Shown: positions 45,373-55,296, counted from the stretch's first letter. The stretch: 64,000 nucleotides of DNA from Alistipes onderdonkii (GCF_025145285.1 NZ_CP102251.1:1364001-1428000); one strand, 5' to 3'. The notes: generated by a model from the sequence alone, not told the origin. A program made the numbers and translations.

Positions 45373-46371
45373 ATGAAATACGTAACTCTCCTTTTCGCAT
45401 GCCTTGCGGCATACTGCGCCGCGGCGCAAAATACGGCCTCGGCAGCCGGCAGGAGCGGCAACCCCGTCTTCCCGGGCTGGTACGCCGACCCCGAAGGGGT
45501 GGTCTTCGGCGACACCTACTGGATCTACCCGACCTACTCGGCCGACTACGACGAGCAGACCTTCATGGACGCCTTCTCGTCGAAAGACCTCGTACACTGG
45601 CAGAAGCACCCCCGGATCGTCTCCAACGACGAGGTGAAGTGGGTGAAACGCGCCATGTGGGCGCCCGCGGCCGTTCATGCCAACGGCAAGTATTACCTTT
45701 TCTTCGCCGGCAACGACATCCACGAGGGTGAAACCGGCGGCATCGGCGTAGCCGTGGCCGACTCCCCGGCCGGGCCGTTCCGCGATGCGCTGGGCAAGCC
45801 GCTCATCGACAGCATCGTCAACGGGGCCCAGCCCATCGACCAGTTCGTCTTCCGCGACGACGACGGCAGCTACTACATGTACTACGGCGGCTGGGGGCAC
45901 TGCAACATGGTACGCCTGTCGCCGGATCTGCTGCGTATCGTGCCCTTCGACGACGGCACCCTCTACAAGGAGGTCACCCCCGCGAATTACACCGAGGGGC
46001 CGTTCATGCTCAGGCACCGCGGAAAATATTACTTCATGTGGTCGGAAGGGGGCTGGACGGGCCCCGATTACTGCGTCGCCTACGCCATCGCCGACTCGCC
46101 CTTCGGGCCGTTCGAACGCATCGGCAAGATCCTCGAACAAGACCCGGCAATCGCCCGCGGTGCCGGGCACCACTCCGTCATACAGGTTCCGGGGTGGGAC
46201 GAATGGTACATCGTCTACCACCGCCGCCCGCTGGACGAAACGGCAGCCAGCAGCCGTGAAACCTGCATCGACCGCATGTATTTCGATGCCGAGGGGCACA
46301 TCGTCCCGGTCAGGATGACCCGCGAAGGCGTCGAAGCCCGCCCCATTCCCGCTGCCGGCAAGGCGCGGTAA
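45373..46371 (+). CDS. GH43-family glycosidase
   Basis: 332 residues with a signal peptide (MKYVTLLFACLAAYCAAAQ). The five-bladed propeller carries the three acidic residues of GH43: Asp39 in GWYADPEGV (base), Asp156 in IDQFVFRDDDGSYY (pKa modulator) and Glu208 in YTEGPFMLRHRG (acid). HHSVIQVP near residue 258 supplies the His of the metal site. It has only the catalytic domain. GH43 enzymes remove alpha-L-arabinofuranose, beta-xylose or beta-1,3-galactose; the subfamily cannot be fixed here. It follows GH115 with 3 bp between them and ends at a strong bidirectional terminator. Confidence 0.92.
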   Translation: MKYVTLLFACLAAYCAAAQNTASAAGRSGNPVFPGWYADPEGVVFGDTYWIYPTYSADYDEQTFMDAFSSKDLVHWQKHPRIVSNDEVKWVKRAMWAPAAVHANGKYYLFFAGNDIHEGETGGIGVAVADSPAGPFRDALGKPLIDSIVNGAQPIDQFVFRDDDGSYYMYYGGWGHCNMVRLSPDLLRIVPFDDGTLYKEVTPANYTEGPFMLRHRGKYYFMWSEGGWTGPDYCVAYAIADSPFGPFERIGKILEQDPAIARGAGHHSVIQVPGWDEWYIVYHRRPLDETAASSRETCIDRMYFDAEGHIVPVRMTREGVEARPIPAAGKAR

Positions 46372-46401
46372 ACCTGTCCCGCAACCGGAAACCGTCCACG
46401 A

Positions 46402-46443
46402 CCAAAATCCCCGTTCGGCAGCATTGCCGAACGGGGATTTTGG
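46402..46443. terminator. Bidirectional terminator between GH43 and esterase
   Basis: A perfect 19-bp inverted repeat (left arm CCAAAATCCCCGTTCGGCA) with loop GCAT between convergent genes. AAAAT/ATTTT at the stem base provides U-runs on both strands. Confidence 0.9.
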
Positions 46444-46477
46444 TGCCTGCCGGCACTTATGGCGAACGGATGCGGCG

Positions 46478-47332
46478 TCATTCGCCCAGCCGCTCGGAGA
46501 GCCAGCGCACGAGCGAGTTTCGGAACTCGTCCTTGTATTTAAAGGTCTCGTTCCAGCCCCAGCCGTGCCCGCCCGTCGGATAAATATGGATCTCGCCCGG
46601 CACCGAGGCGGCTTTGAGCGCATTGTAGAACAACGTGCCGTTGACCGGGGGCACCCCGTCGTCGTCATCGCTGAAGGCGATGAACGTCGGCGGAGTCCCG
46701 CTGGTCACGCGCAGTTCGTTGCTGAACGCCGCAACGAGTCCCTCGGCCGGCGCTCCGCCCAGCAGGTTCCTCCGCGACCCTGCATGCGTAAAACGTTCGT
46801 CCATCGTAATGACCGGGTAGACCAGGACGGCGAAATCGGGACGGTTCGCATCGCAGGTGAAGTGCGTCGCAGCCGTCGAGGCCAGGTGTCCCCCGGCCGA
46901 AAAGCCGATGACGCCGACCCGCGCGGGGTCTACGCCCCACCCGGCCGCATTCGCACGCACCAGCTCGATCGCCTGCTGCACGTCCCGGCGGGGCAGGTCG
47001 TAGTTGCCGTGGGGCATGGTGTATTTCAGCACGACGGCGGCAAACCCGCGCGCCGCGAACCACTCCGCCACCTGATAGCCCTCATGGCCGATAGCCAGGC
47101 CGCCGTAGGCACCGCCCGGGCAGACCACCACGGCCGGCGCCGGCTTCTTCCCTTCGGGGCGGTACAACGTGACATAGGGGGCGTTGTCGCGGTCGAATCC
47201 GGCACCGAGCCGCTCCGGGGCATACTTCCCGGCCTCGGGCCATAACCTGAACTCCTCCTTCTGCTGTGCAGGGACAGCTGCGGCGAGCAGCAGCGCCCAC
47301 GCCGCCAAAATCAGTTTCTTTGTCATATCCAT
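46478..47332 (-). CDS. Secreted alpha/beta-hydrolase, probable carbohydrate esterase
   Basis: 284 residues (a second ATG at 47326 shortens it by two) with a signal peptide (KKLILAAWALLLAAAVPAQ). The alpha/beta-hydrolase core has the oxyanion motif CPGGAYGGL, the nucleophile elbow GFSAGGHLAS, an acidic residue in FSDDDDGVPPVNG and the catalytic His in YPTGGHGWGW. This resembles the acetylxylan-esterase-like BD-FAE/esterase group of plant-glycan loci. It lies 33 bp after the GH78-like gene on the same strand and is the last gene of the rhamnosidase run. Deacetylation of a pectic or arabinogalactan substrate is likely but unproven. Confidence 0.88.
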   Translation of the reverse strand: MDMTKKLILAAWALLLAAAVPAQQKEEFRLWPEAGKYAPERLGAGFDRDNAPYVTLYRPEGKKPAPAVVVCPGGAYGGLAIGHEGYQVAEWFAARGFAAVVLKYTMPHGNYDLPRRDVQQAIELVRANAAGWGVDPARVGVIGFSAGGHLASTAATHFTCDANRPDFAVLVYPVITMDERFTHAGSRRNLLGGAPAEGLVAAFSNELRVTSGTPPTFIAFSDDDDGVPPVNGTLFYNALKAASVPGEIHIYPTGGHGWGWNETFKYKDEFRNSLVRWLSERLGE

Positions 47333-47365
47333 CGGTTGTTAACAGTAATACGATTTTTTCCGGGG

Positions 47366-49129
47366 TCAGCGCACGACCCGCACCCCATCGGGTGCCGACA
47401 CGCTCGTCGAGACCTTCCCGTCGGCACCGCGCTCGTGGCGCACCCGGATAACGCCCCACGGGGTCGGGAACGTCCCCTCGGCCCACTTCAGGTGTCCCAG
47501 GTGGGGGCGCACCGCCACGGACTTGCAGCCCGGTTCGAGCGGCACGATGCCCAGCACGTGCCGCGAAAGCCAGGGAGTGGGGCCCGATGCCCAGCCGTGG
47601 CAAAGGCTGTGGCGCAACCCCTTGTAGCAATAGGCGCCCGACTCGGCATGGATGTCGAATTTCCCGGCCGGAACCGGCTCGTCGATACGCGCCGCACCGG
47701 CCGCATGCGCGTAATTAAGGTCTTCCCAGAAAGTCGTGGCCCCCAGGTCGAGCATCGCACCCCAATAATCGGAGATGATCTGCAAGGCCTCGTCGTAAAG
47801 GCCGCCTTCGGCCAGCGCCTCGAGCATGTAATATCCGTAGAAGGTCGAGAAACCTTCCGCCCCGCCCCGGGCGATCACCGTCCGGCACACCTTGCCGGGG
47901 TCGGCCAGCCCGGCCAGCACGAGCATCGCCGCCGCCTGCTTGTTCCGCAGGTGGTCGGGCACGTGCCGCCGCAACCGCCGCAGCGCCCCATGGCACTCCG
48001 ACTGCATCTGCCTGTCGCCGAGCCAGCCGCCGATTTCGGCGCCGGCCTCCATGGCCATCACCATCAGGGCCTGATACCCGGCATGGATCACGTCGGGCAT
48101 CTGGGACGTGGGCCAGTCCAGCAGGCGCTGGCCGCCCTGCAGGTTCTCGCGGTCGCCGTCCATCTGCGACGCCAGCACCCGCAGCAGGGCGCGCATATAT
48201 TCCTGCTGTTCACCGAGATAGTTCAAATCGCCCTCGTACATATACAGGTCGCGGTGGATAATGACCCACCACATCGAGTAGGCCGCGATCCAGTTCATCC
48301 ACCCGGGCAGCGGCGTATTGTCGCGCACGTGGTCGAGGCTCCGGCGCACGACCTCATTGCCGCCGAACACGCTCTGGACGGTCATCACCTCGGGATGCAT
48401 GTCCCCGAGCCATACCAGACGGTCGCGTTTTACCCCGTCCCAGAGGTACTCCTGCATATTGAGGTGGACGGTGTAGGCCCCCGTCTCCCAGATGCGGTTC
48501 AGCCGTTCATCATCGCAGCGGAACGACCCCAGATAAGGGACGTCGCGGTAACGGAGGATCGCCCGCACGGCTTTCAGATTGAGCTCCGCATCGGGCTCCA
48601 CCAGGTCGATCCGCACGAAGCGGAACCCCGAGTTCCCGGCCTCGACATTGCCCAGCCACGGCACGCCGAGCGTAAAATCGCGCAGCGAATGCTCGTTCGT
48701 GGCGCTGGCCATCGGGGCGTCGCCGCCGACGTCGCTCATCGCCTCGCTCACCGATTCGCCCAGGCGGATCCGCACCTTCAGCGCCCGCTGGTCGGCGCGT
48801 ATCGCCGCCGAGAGCGCGATCCCGCCGCACAACTCCTTGCCGAAATCGAGCAGCACGGAAGCCGAGCGCCCGTCGCGGGTCGAGAGGCGGCAGACATCGG
48901 GCGTCCCGGTCGTCAGCTGCCCGTCGAAATTCCGGAGCAGCGCTTCGGGATTTTCCACCCCCGCCGTCAGCTCGCCGGGCAGTGCGACCAGCCGCAGCGG
49001 GGTCACGTACCTGCGTGAAATCACATCCGCGGCACTCCGGCCTTCCAGCCCCTTCTCCAGTATGTTCTCCTGCCCGTACACGGCCGCCGCAAAGGCCAGC
49101 AGCAGGGCAAGCAGTGCTATCTGTCTCAT
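47366..49129 (-). CDS. GH78-like six-hairpin alpha-L-rhamnosidase
   Basis: 587 residues from the ATG at 49129, which overlaps the GH106 stop (ATGA) and begins a signal peptide (MRQIALLALLLAFAAAVYGQ). The frame is open upstream but that stretch belongs to GH106. A small N-terminal beta-domain is followed by an (alpha/alpha)6 barrel with LWDGVKRDRLVWLGDMHPEV, which corresponds to the GH78 acid region, and TFWEDLNYAH and SGPTPWLSRHVLGI further on. In this motif an Asp (KRD) stands where classical GH78 enzymes have Glu, as in a known GH78-like subgroup. It should release alpha-L-rhamnose. The 4-bp overlap indicates translational coupling with GH106. Confidence 0.88.
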   Translation of the reverse strand: MRQIALLALLLAFAAAVYGQENILEKGLEGRSAADVISRRYVTPLRLVALPGELTAGVENPEALLRNFDGQLTTGTPDVCRLSTRDGRSASVLLDFGKELCGGIALSAAIRADQRALKVRIRLGESVSEAMSDVGGDAPMASATNEHSLRDFTLGVPWLGNVEAGNSGFRFVRIDLVEPDAELNLKAVRAILRYRDVPYLGSFRCDDERLNRIWETGAYTVHLNMQEYLWDGVKRDRLVWLGDMHPEVMTVQSVFGGNEVVRRSLDHVRDNTPLPGWMNWIAAYSMWWVIIHRDLYMYEGDLNYLGEQQEYMRALLRVLASQMDGDRENLQGGQRLLDWPTSQMPDVIHAGYQALMVMAMEAGAEIGGWLGDRQMQSECHGALRRLRRHVPDHLRNKQAAAMLVLAGLADPGKVCRTVIARGGAEGFSTFYGYYMLEALAEGGLYDEALQIISDYWGAMLDLGATTFWEDLNYAHAAGAARIDEPVPAGKFDIHAESGAYCYKGLRHSLCHGWASGPTPWLSRHVLGIVPLEPGCKSVAVRPHLGHLKWAEGTFPTPWGVIRVRHERGADGKVSTSVSAPDGVRVVR

Positions 49130-52100
49130 CGTGCAATCATCCGTTCGATTACCACCGGGTTGAACAGCCCCGAAGGCTGTAACTGCGAATCGGGACGCCA
49201 CGGATTGTTCAGCGTCCATGTCCCGCGCTGATCCTCGGGGAGCCTGCTGTCGCCGATCAGGCGGTTCACCCACGTATTGACCACGTCGATGACGAGGGTA
49301 TTCTTCCCTTTGCGCACGAAGTCCGTGACGTCGACCCTGTACGGCGCCGTCCACACGCCCCCGGCGTACTTGCCGTTGACATAGACCTTGGCCATCACGC
49401 CGACCTGGCCCGTGTTCACGTACAGCCGGCCGGATTTCTCCTTCCCCCTGAGGTCGAACGTCGTCTCATAGCGGACACTGCCCGAGAAATAGCGCACCGA
49501 CTCGTCGTCGGAGAGCCGCAGGTCTTTCAGTTCGTCCGCCACGACAGGCTCCGCCGGGCCCCGGCGCCCCTCCTGGAAGGTCAGTGTCCACGGCCCGTCC
49601 AGCGTCTTGACCCGCACCGGGGTCGGGAAATTCGCCGTCCCGTCCCTGTGCGCAGCGCCCGCCCCATCCGCGCGCAGTACGACGAACAGGCTTTGGTTGG
49701 GCTCCAACACCATCGGCAGCGTCGTCCTGCGACCGTCATCCTCGAACTCCGGCAGCGGACGGATCGCCCCCGTCACGGCATCCCATGCCTCGGGCACAGA
49801 GCCGGTCACACGCAGCGTGCAGGGGAAAGCGATGCGCGCGTCCGACTGGTTGGTCAGGAAGTAAATCTGCTCGTCGCCCGCATCGCGGTGCCCGAAGAGC
49901 ACGGGGACATCGGCCCCGACCTCGCAGTCGGGCAGGCACTGCACATAGGCCAGCGCCTCCTCCATGGTCATGCCGTCCAGCACGGCGCCCTTGCCGTAGC
50001 GGGCGGCCTTCACGGCCTTGCCGTCGACCCCGCCCCAGAGCTCCGCAGCCATGCGGCGCACCCGGGCGTCGGCATCGGGATAGCCTTCGAGGCTCGGCGA
50101 ACGCTGCGGCGCAGGCCCCAGCAGCACGCCGCCCTCACGGACGAGCGCCTGCAGCTTCGCAAGCAGTTCGGGGCGCATCGTCTTGAGCTTCGGCAACACC
50201 AGTATCCGATATTGCGTCCCGTGCGGAAGCGTCCACAGGCCGTCCTTCACGGTGGCGCGTTCCAGCAGCACCTCGCCGTTGATATAATCGTACTGGTACC
50301 CTCGGGGCAGCGCCGGGTCGGTGACGCCCGTCATTTTCGGAGCGTCCTCGCCGATGAAATAGGCCACGTCGGCGACGTTGAGCCCCTGCTGCAACATGTA
50401 ATTGACACGCTTGAGGTAATCCGTGAAGAGGTCGATATGCGAGAACCACGTGTTGTTGCGGTTGAATTCCGTTCCGAACCAGGCATTCATGCCGGGCAGT
50501 TCGTCGCCCGGCTGCGAAATGTAGACGTGCAGCAACGTGTTGTTGATCCCCTCGGAGAAGAACCTGTCGCCGCGCGGCTTCACCATCGCCGGATAACGCC
50601 CGAAATCGTTCCCGGCCGAGGTGTACGACTCGGCCGACACTTTCCGCTTGCCGTAGATGTGGGCGCACGACGAGGCGGCACGGTTCTCGATGTCGCCCAG
50701 CGACCCTTCGCCCCAGAATTCGCCCCCGACCTCGTCCGACTGGCCGCCGTACTGCAGGAACTCGCCGGGGTAACCCCAGTGGCCGTAGTTCTCCAGCCAC
50801 AACGTCAGCCCGTATTTGTGCGCGATTTCGCGCAGCCCCCCGATATGCGCATAGGCCAGCTTGTCGGCCGCCAGGCGCCGCATGTCCCACAGAAACCGGT
50901 CGGAGATATCCTGGCTGCCGACCACCACGCCGTCGTAAACGGGCAGGAACGGCAGGGCGTCGTAGCCGTAACGCTCCCTGAAGTCGGTCAGGAAGGTATC
51001 CGTAAAGTTCTGCCCGCCCTTCTCGTAGCTGTCGGCCACCACCACGCGGAACGTCCTGCGGTCTTCGGCCGGGATGCGGCGGAGTATCTCACCGATAAAG
51101 GCGTCGAAATGGTGCTGCAGGTAGGCCGGGGTCATCTTGTCCACTTCGAGCCCGGTGCCTTCGGGCGCCGCGGGCGAATTCTGGATGCCGGTCGGGCGCA
51201 TCCCGGTACGCATGACGACCCACTCCCCGGCAGGGGCTTCCCACACCAGGCGGTCGCCGTCGAGACATTCCGTTATGTCGACCACCTCCGCGGGGTCGAC
51301 CGCCAGCGACTCCGCGTCCAGCACGGGCTGATCGCGCCACTGGTACTCCTCCCAGTAGGGCAGCGGCGACTGGAACATCTTGGCAAAGGTCTTCTCCGCA
51401 TAACGCTCCACACGGGGCAGCGACGAGAGAAGCACCTCCCCCAAACCCGTATCCTTCCCCGCGCCGCGGACTATGAGCCGGAACTCGCGCCCCGTGGTCT
51501 TCGCCACGCTGACCGAAACCGGGGCGTAAGGGTCGAAACCGACCTCGATATTGGGGTTCGAGCGGTCGATCCCGAACGATGCGACCGTCCGGTAGCCGTC
51601 CGCCCCCTTCACCTGCAATTCGGCCTCAGCACGTATCGGACGGCGGGCGGGCCACACCGTGATGTTGCGCAGATCCAGGTCGGCGTCCGTCACCAAGTCG
51701 ATGACGGCTTCGGGGCTGCCGTCGAAGAGGAGCTCCGTCGCCGGGTCGCCGTCTATGAGGCATTGCGCCCCGGCAGTCGTGCCGGCAGCCGTCACACGGG
51801 TGTCAGCCGCCGTCAGCGCCGCACGCCCCACGGCGGGAGCGGGATAGGCGACCACCCGCACGTCCTGGAAATCGGCCGACGGGCGCGGCAGCTCCACCTC
51901 GACCTTCCCGCCGCCCCGGACATGCGCCTTGACCGAAGCCAGGTAACGCATGGCCTGCCCGGGTTCGATCCACGGCCCTCCGGCCTGGCTCCAGCCGGGG
52001 CTGTTGAACATGCCGATCTCGATACCCAGCTCCGAGGCGCGTTTGAGCGCCGCATGGGTCACTTCCCACCATTCGTCCGTAAAGAGTTTCACGGGGGCAT

Positions 52101-52368
52101 AGGGCGTCGCCAGCTCCCCGAGGCCGATATTGCCGATGAAGGCACGGTTGATCCCCGCCCGTTTCATCGCTTCGAGGTCTTTCACCACGCCCTCCTTCGA
52201 GACATTGCCCGAAAGCCAGTACCAGTAAACCGAGGTCTGGACAGAGTCGGGCGGCGCCACGAACCCCGCGGCCAGGGCGGCATGGGAGCCGCCCTTCGGG
52301 GCGGCCTGCCCCGCCAGCGGAGCGAGGGCCAGCGGCAGCATCAGAATCAGTTTCGATAGTTTGTTCAT
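49126..52368 (-). CDS. GH106 alpha-L-rhamnosidase
   Basis: 1080 residues with a signal peptide (MNKLSKLILMLPLALAPLAGQA). GH106 hallmarks are YWYWLSGNVSKEGVVKDLEAMKRAG near the mature start, GMFNSPGWSQAGGPWI near residue 120, VVADSYEKGGQNFTDTF in the barrel, and a C-terminal jelly-roll (SGRLYVNTGQVGVMAKVYVNG ... VDVTDFVRKGKNTLVIDVVNTW). The family consists of calcium-dependent inverting alpha-L-rhamnosidases that act on pectic rhamnogalacturonan and arabinogalactan side chains. It lies 104 bp after GH78 and overlaps the next rhamnosidase gene by 4 bp. Three different rhamnosidase families in series suggest a substrate with rhamnose in several settings. Confidence 0.92.
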   Translation of the reverse strand: MNKLSKLILMLPLALAPLAGQAAPKGGSHAALAAGFVAPPDSVQTSVYWYWLSGNVSKEGVVKDLEAMKRAGINRAFIGNIGLGELATPYAPVKLFTDEWWEVTHAALKRASELGIEIGMFNSPGWSQAGGPWIEPGQAMRYLASVKAHVRGGGKVEVELPRPSADFQDVRVVAYPAPAVGRAALTAADTRVTAAGTTAGAQCLIDGDPATELLFDGSPEAVIDLVTDADLDLRNITVWPARRPIRAEAELQVKGADGYRTVASFGIDRSNPNIEVGFDPYAPVSVSVAKTTGREFRLIVRGAGKDTGLGEVLLSSLPRVERYAEKTFAKMFQSPLPYWEEYQWRDQPVLDAESLAVDPAEVVDITECLDGDRLVWEAPAGEWVVMRTGMRPTGIQNSPAAPEGTGLEVDKMTPAYLQHHFDAFIGEILRRIPAEDRRTFRVVVADSYEKGGQNFTDTFLTDFRERYGYDALPFLPVYDGVVVGSQDISDRFLWDMRRLAADKLAYAHIGGLREIAHKYGLTLWLENYGHWGYPGEFLQYGGQSDEVGGEFWGEGSLGDIENRAASSCAHIYGKRKVSAESYTSAGNDFGRYPAMVKPRGDRFFSEGINNTLLHVYISQPGDELPGMNAWFGTEFNRNNTWFSHIDLFTDYLKRVNYMLQQGLNVADVAYFIGEDAPKMTGVTDPALPRGYQYDYINGEVLLERATVKDGLWTLPHGTQYRILVLPKLKTMRPELLAKLQALVREGGVLLGPAPQRSPSLEGYPDADARVRRMAAELWGGVDGKAVKAARYGKGAVLDGMTMEEALAYVQCLPDCEVGADVPVLFGHRDAGDEQIYFLTNQSDARIAFPCTLRVTGSVPEAWDAVTGAIRPLPEFEDDGRRTTLPMVLEPNQSLFVVLRADGAGAAHRDGTANFPTPVRVKTLDGPWTLTFQEGRRGPAEPVVADELKDLRLSDDESVRYFSGSVRYETTFDLRGKEKSGRLYVNTGQVGVMAKVYVNGKYAGGVWTAPYRVDVTDFVRKGKNTLVIDVVNTWVNRLIGDSRLPEDQRGTWTLNNPWRPDSQLQPSGLFNPVVIERMIAR

Positions 52369-52449
52369 CGCAGGAATATTTCAGGTTATGGGTAAAAATC
52401 GTCCTGTGCAGGCAGCCGTCCCGCACGGGAATGCGGCCCGCGGCAGCAG

Positions 52450-52471
52450 CCTTCCGCCCCGAGGCGGAAGG
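52450..52471 (-). repeat. Hairpin directly after the GH78 stop codon
   Basis: A perfect 9-bp stem (CCTTCCGCC / GGCGGAAGG) with loop CCGA lies 1 bp beyond the GH78 stop on the minus strand. There is no U-run. It may protect the GH78 message 3' end within the operon. Confidence 0.5.
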
Positions 52472-52472
52472 G

Positions 52473-55106
52473 TCATTTGGCCACCCTGAGCGTCAGCGTA
52501 TGGCTTCCGGCACCCAGCTGATGCACCTTCCCGCCGTCCACGTTGGCCGGCAGGTAGAGCGTTGCGGTACTGTTGGCCGGGATTCGGACGCGGTAGGTCA
52601 CCGTATTGCCCCGGCGCGTCCATGCCGACACGATCCGCCCGCAGGGGGCGTCGTGCGAAGCCTCGAATTCCTCGGGGCCGACGAAATTCGGGCGCAGCAG
52701 GATGTGTTTGAAGCCCGGCGCTTCGGGGTCGGGCTTGATGCCGCCCAGCCCCTTGAAGAACCACCCGCCGATCTCGCCGAACATCATGTGGTTGTCCGAG
52801 ATGTCGCGCGTGGCTTCGAGGTTCCAGTTTTCGAGCAGCGTGGTGGCGCCGTTCACGATCCACCATCCCCACGAAGGATAGGTGTCCTGCACCGCGACCT
52901 TGTAGGCCGTTTCGGCATGGCCGTTCTCGCTCAGCGCATTGAGGATGGCCTTGGCGCCCAGCACCCCGACGTCGAGGTGGAACCCGGCTTCGGCGACCTT
53001 GCGGGCGAGGTTGCCGGCGACCTTGGCGACCATCTCCTCGGGCACGACGCCCCACATCAGCGGAACGCTCAGCTCGGTCTGCGTGCCGCTGGCATAGATG
53101 CCCGTCGCACGGTCGAGGTATTTGTCGTTGATGGCCCCGCGGATTTCGCCGGCCAGTGCCTCGTAGTGCTTCCGGTCGGCCTCCCGGCCGAACAGGGCGG
53201 CGGCACGGGCGAGGATCGTGGCATCGACGTAGAAATAGACCGACGAGGTCAGCTCCAGCGACGACTGCGAGCGGACGGGCACCCAGTCGCCGCGTCCCCA
53301 CGAGGAGAGGTGCCCCGGGCTGCGGCGGTCGACGTAATCGACATAGCGTTTGATATTCTCGTAGCAATCCTCCAGCGGCTTCGTGTCCCCGTAGAAGAGG
53401 TAGAGGTTCCACGGGATGATGGCGATGGTACTCGTCCAGTCCAGCCCGTTGGCCGTGCCGTAGCCCCAGCCGCCGGTGGGGATGATGTCGGGCAGCACAC
53501 CGTTGGGCTGCTGTTCGTCGCGGTGGTCGGCGAGCCACTTCTCGTAGACCGTAATGCCGTCGTAGTTGTACAGCGCCGTTTCGATAGCGAGGTGACCGTC
53601 GCCCGTCCAGCCGTTCTTCTCGCGCTGAGGGCAGTCGGTCGGGTAACCCATCAGGTTCGAGAGGTAGGCCTTGTTGGTGGCGTCCCAAAGTTTGTCCACC
53701 AGGTCGTTCGACGTCTCGATATGCCCCACGGGAGTCACGTCGCTGTGCATGGCATAGGCCGTCAGGTTCTCCGCAGACAGCTCTACCGGCCGGTCGGCAA
53801 CCACCTCGACATAGCGGAAGCCCTTGTAGTTGAACCGGGGCATGAACTCGTCGTCGCGGCCGCTCAGGGTCACCACGTCGGTCTGGAACAGGTCGTCCTT
53901 GTCCGTCGGACGGAAATAGACGTCGATGTTCGACAGGTCGGCATGGCCGTCTTCGCGCAGGCGTTCGGCATGGATGAGCCGCAGCTGCGTCCCGGCTTCA
54001 CCCCTCAGGCGGAGCTTCGTCACACCGGCCATGTTCTGGCCGAAATCGTAGAGGTAGCTCCGTTCGTCGAGCTTGCGCACGCTGCGCGGCCTGTATTGGG
54101 TGACGTTGCGGATCGGCACCGTCTGCTGTGCCGTGACCCTCTGCGACGGCGCGCCGCGGTACATCACCCCACCCCAGGCCGAGTCGTCGAACCCGGGAGC
54201 GCTCCAACCCGGCTGCTCGAGCCGCGCGTCGTAATGCTCCGAAGTATAGATGCTGTTGAACACCAGCGGCCCGCCCGAGGTGCGCCAGTCGAGGTCGGAC
54301 TTCACGACCTCGTGCGTCCCGTCCGCATACTCGATACGCAGGTCGAAGCAGAACGCCGGGCGGTTGCGCCACGGCGCCCGCTCGAAGTTCCACACGGCGC
54401 CCGACTGGTGGTTGTACCAGCCGTTGCCCAACAGGATGCCCACGGCATTGGCCCCGTCCTGCAACTGCCGCGTCACGTCGTAGGTGACGTAGAGGTTCCG
54501 GCGGTCGAAGCGCGTATACATCGGGTCGAGGCGGTGGTCGCCGACCTTCCGCCCGTTGATATGGAGTTCGTACAACCCGGCCGCCGCGACATAGGCGCGG
54601 GCCGATTTCACGCGTTTGCCCACGGAGAACTCCTTGCGGAAATAGGGCGCGGGCTTATGGTTTATGTCGTGGTGGTCGCTGATCCAGCATCCCTGCCAGT
54701 TCCCGGCCCCCATCATGCCGGTCTCGAACGCCGCGACCCCGGACGAGGAGCGCGCGTAGTCCTTGTCCCAGACCGTCACGGCCCAGTAATAACGGGTGAA
54801 GGGATCGAGCTGCGGCCCGGCGTAACGGACGAGCATCCCGTCCGAATCCGTGCGCCCCGAATCCCACACGTCGCCGCGTCCGGCGGCCACGGCGGCGGAA
54901 TCCCGCCCCACGACGACCCTGTAAGCCCGCTGGAGTGCCCCGGAACGGTTGTCGTCCAGACGCCAGCCCAGTCGCGGCGCCGGGGCGTCGATGCCCAGCG
55001 GCGCCTCCAGATGTTCGCACCGCAGCCCCACGGGCGTACACGGTGCCGCGGCCTGCGCACCGATCGCAGCAGCCGCAAAACAAAGCGTTAAGAGTATCTT
55101 TTTCAT
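52473..55106 (-). CDS. GH78 alpha-L-rhamnosidase
   Basis: 877 residues with a signal peptide (MKKILLTLCFAAAAIGAQA). All Bac_rhamnosid domains are present: the N-terminal Fn3-like domain (RCEHLEAPLGID, PRLGWRL), the carbohydrate-binding domains (KSARAYVAAAGLYELHINGRKVG, PMYTRFDRR, VGILLGNGWYN), the (alpha/alpha)6 barrel with YPTDCPQREKNGWTGDGHLA holding the catalytic acid Glu and substrate-binding Asp residues, and a C-terminal beta-sandwich ending in HTLTLRVAK. It is a complete classical GH78 enzyme that releases terminal alpha-L-rhamnose. The gene is 190 bp downstream of rhaD on the same strand, so rhamnose release and rhamnose catabolism are linked in position and probably in control. Confidence 0.95.
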   Translation of the reverse strand: MKKILLTLCFAAAAIGAQAAAPCTPVGLRCEHLEAPLGIDAPAPRLGWRLDDNRSGALQRAYRVVVGRDSAAVAAGRGDVWDSGRTDSDGMLVRYAGPQLDPFTRYYWAVTVWDKDYARSSSGVAAFETGMMGAGNWQGCWISDHHDINHKPAPYFRKEFSVGKRVKSARAYVAAAGLYELHINGRKVGDHRLDPMYTRFDRRNLYVTYDVTRQLQDGANAVGILLGNGWYNHQSGAVWNFERAPWRNRPAFCFDLRIEYADGTHEVVKSDLDWRTSGGPLVFNSIYTSEHYDARLEQPGWSAPGFDDSAWGGVMYRGAPSQRVTAQQTVPIRNVTQYRPRSVRKLDERSYLYDFGQNMAGVTKLRLRGEAGTQLRLIHAERLREDGHADLSNIDVYFRPTDKDDLFQTDVVTLSGRDDEFMPRFNYKGFRYVEVVADRPVELSAENLTAYAMHSDVTPVGHIETSNDLVDKLWDATNKAYLSNLMGYPTDCPQREKNGWTGDGHLAIETALYNYDGITVYEKWLADHRDEQQPNGVLPDIIPTGGWGYGTANGLDWTSTIAIIPWNLYLFYGDTKPLEDCYENIKRYVDYVDRRSPGHLSSWGRGDWVPVRSQSSLELTSSVYFYVDATILARAAALFGREADRKHYEALAGEIRGAINDKYLDRATGIYASGTQTELSVPLMWGVVPEEMVAKVAGNLARKVAEAGFHLDVGVLGAKAILNALSENGHAETAYKVAVQDTYPSWGWWIVNGATTLLENWNLEATRDISDNHMMFGEIGGWFFKGLGGIKPDPEAPGFKHILLRPNFVGPEEFEASHDAPCGRIVSAWTRRGNTVTYRVRIPANSTATLYLPANVDGGKVHQLGAGSHTLTLRVAK

Positions 55107-55255
55107 AAAACGGTAAAATTATCGTTTCCGTCCTCCGGCGGCAACAGCACCCGCCGCGTTCCGGGGTACAAGTACGGACAGCTCCGGCGCCCGAAGCCGC
55201 AGGGATACCCCGTCCGCAGGCTTCCGGCATACGGGGATGCCCGTCGGCCGCCGCT

Positions 55256-55285
55256 CCCGGGCGGGGGTTGCCGTCCCCGCCCGGG
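55256..55285 (-). repeat. Hairpin after rhaD
   Basis: A perfect 11-bp stem (CCCGGGCGGGG / CCCCGCCCGGG) with an 8-nt loop lies 11 bp after the rhaD stop on the minus strand. No U-run follows; it is a transcript-end or processing hairpin between the catabolic operon and GH78. Confidence 0.5.
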
Positions 55286-55296
55286 GCATCGTTGGA

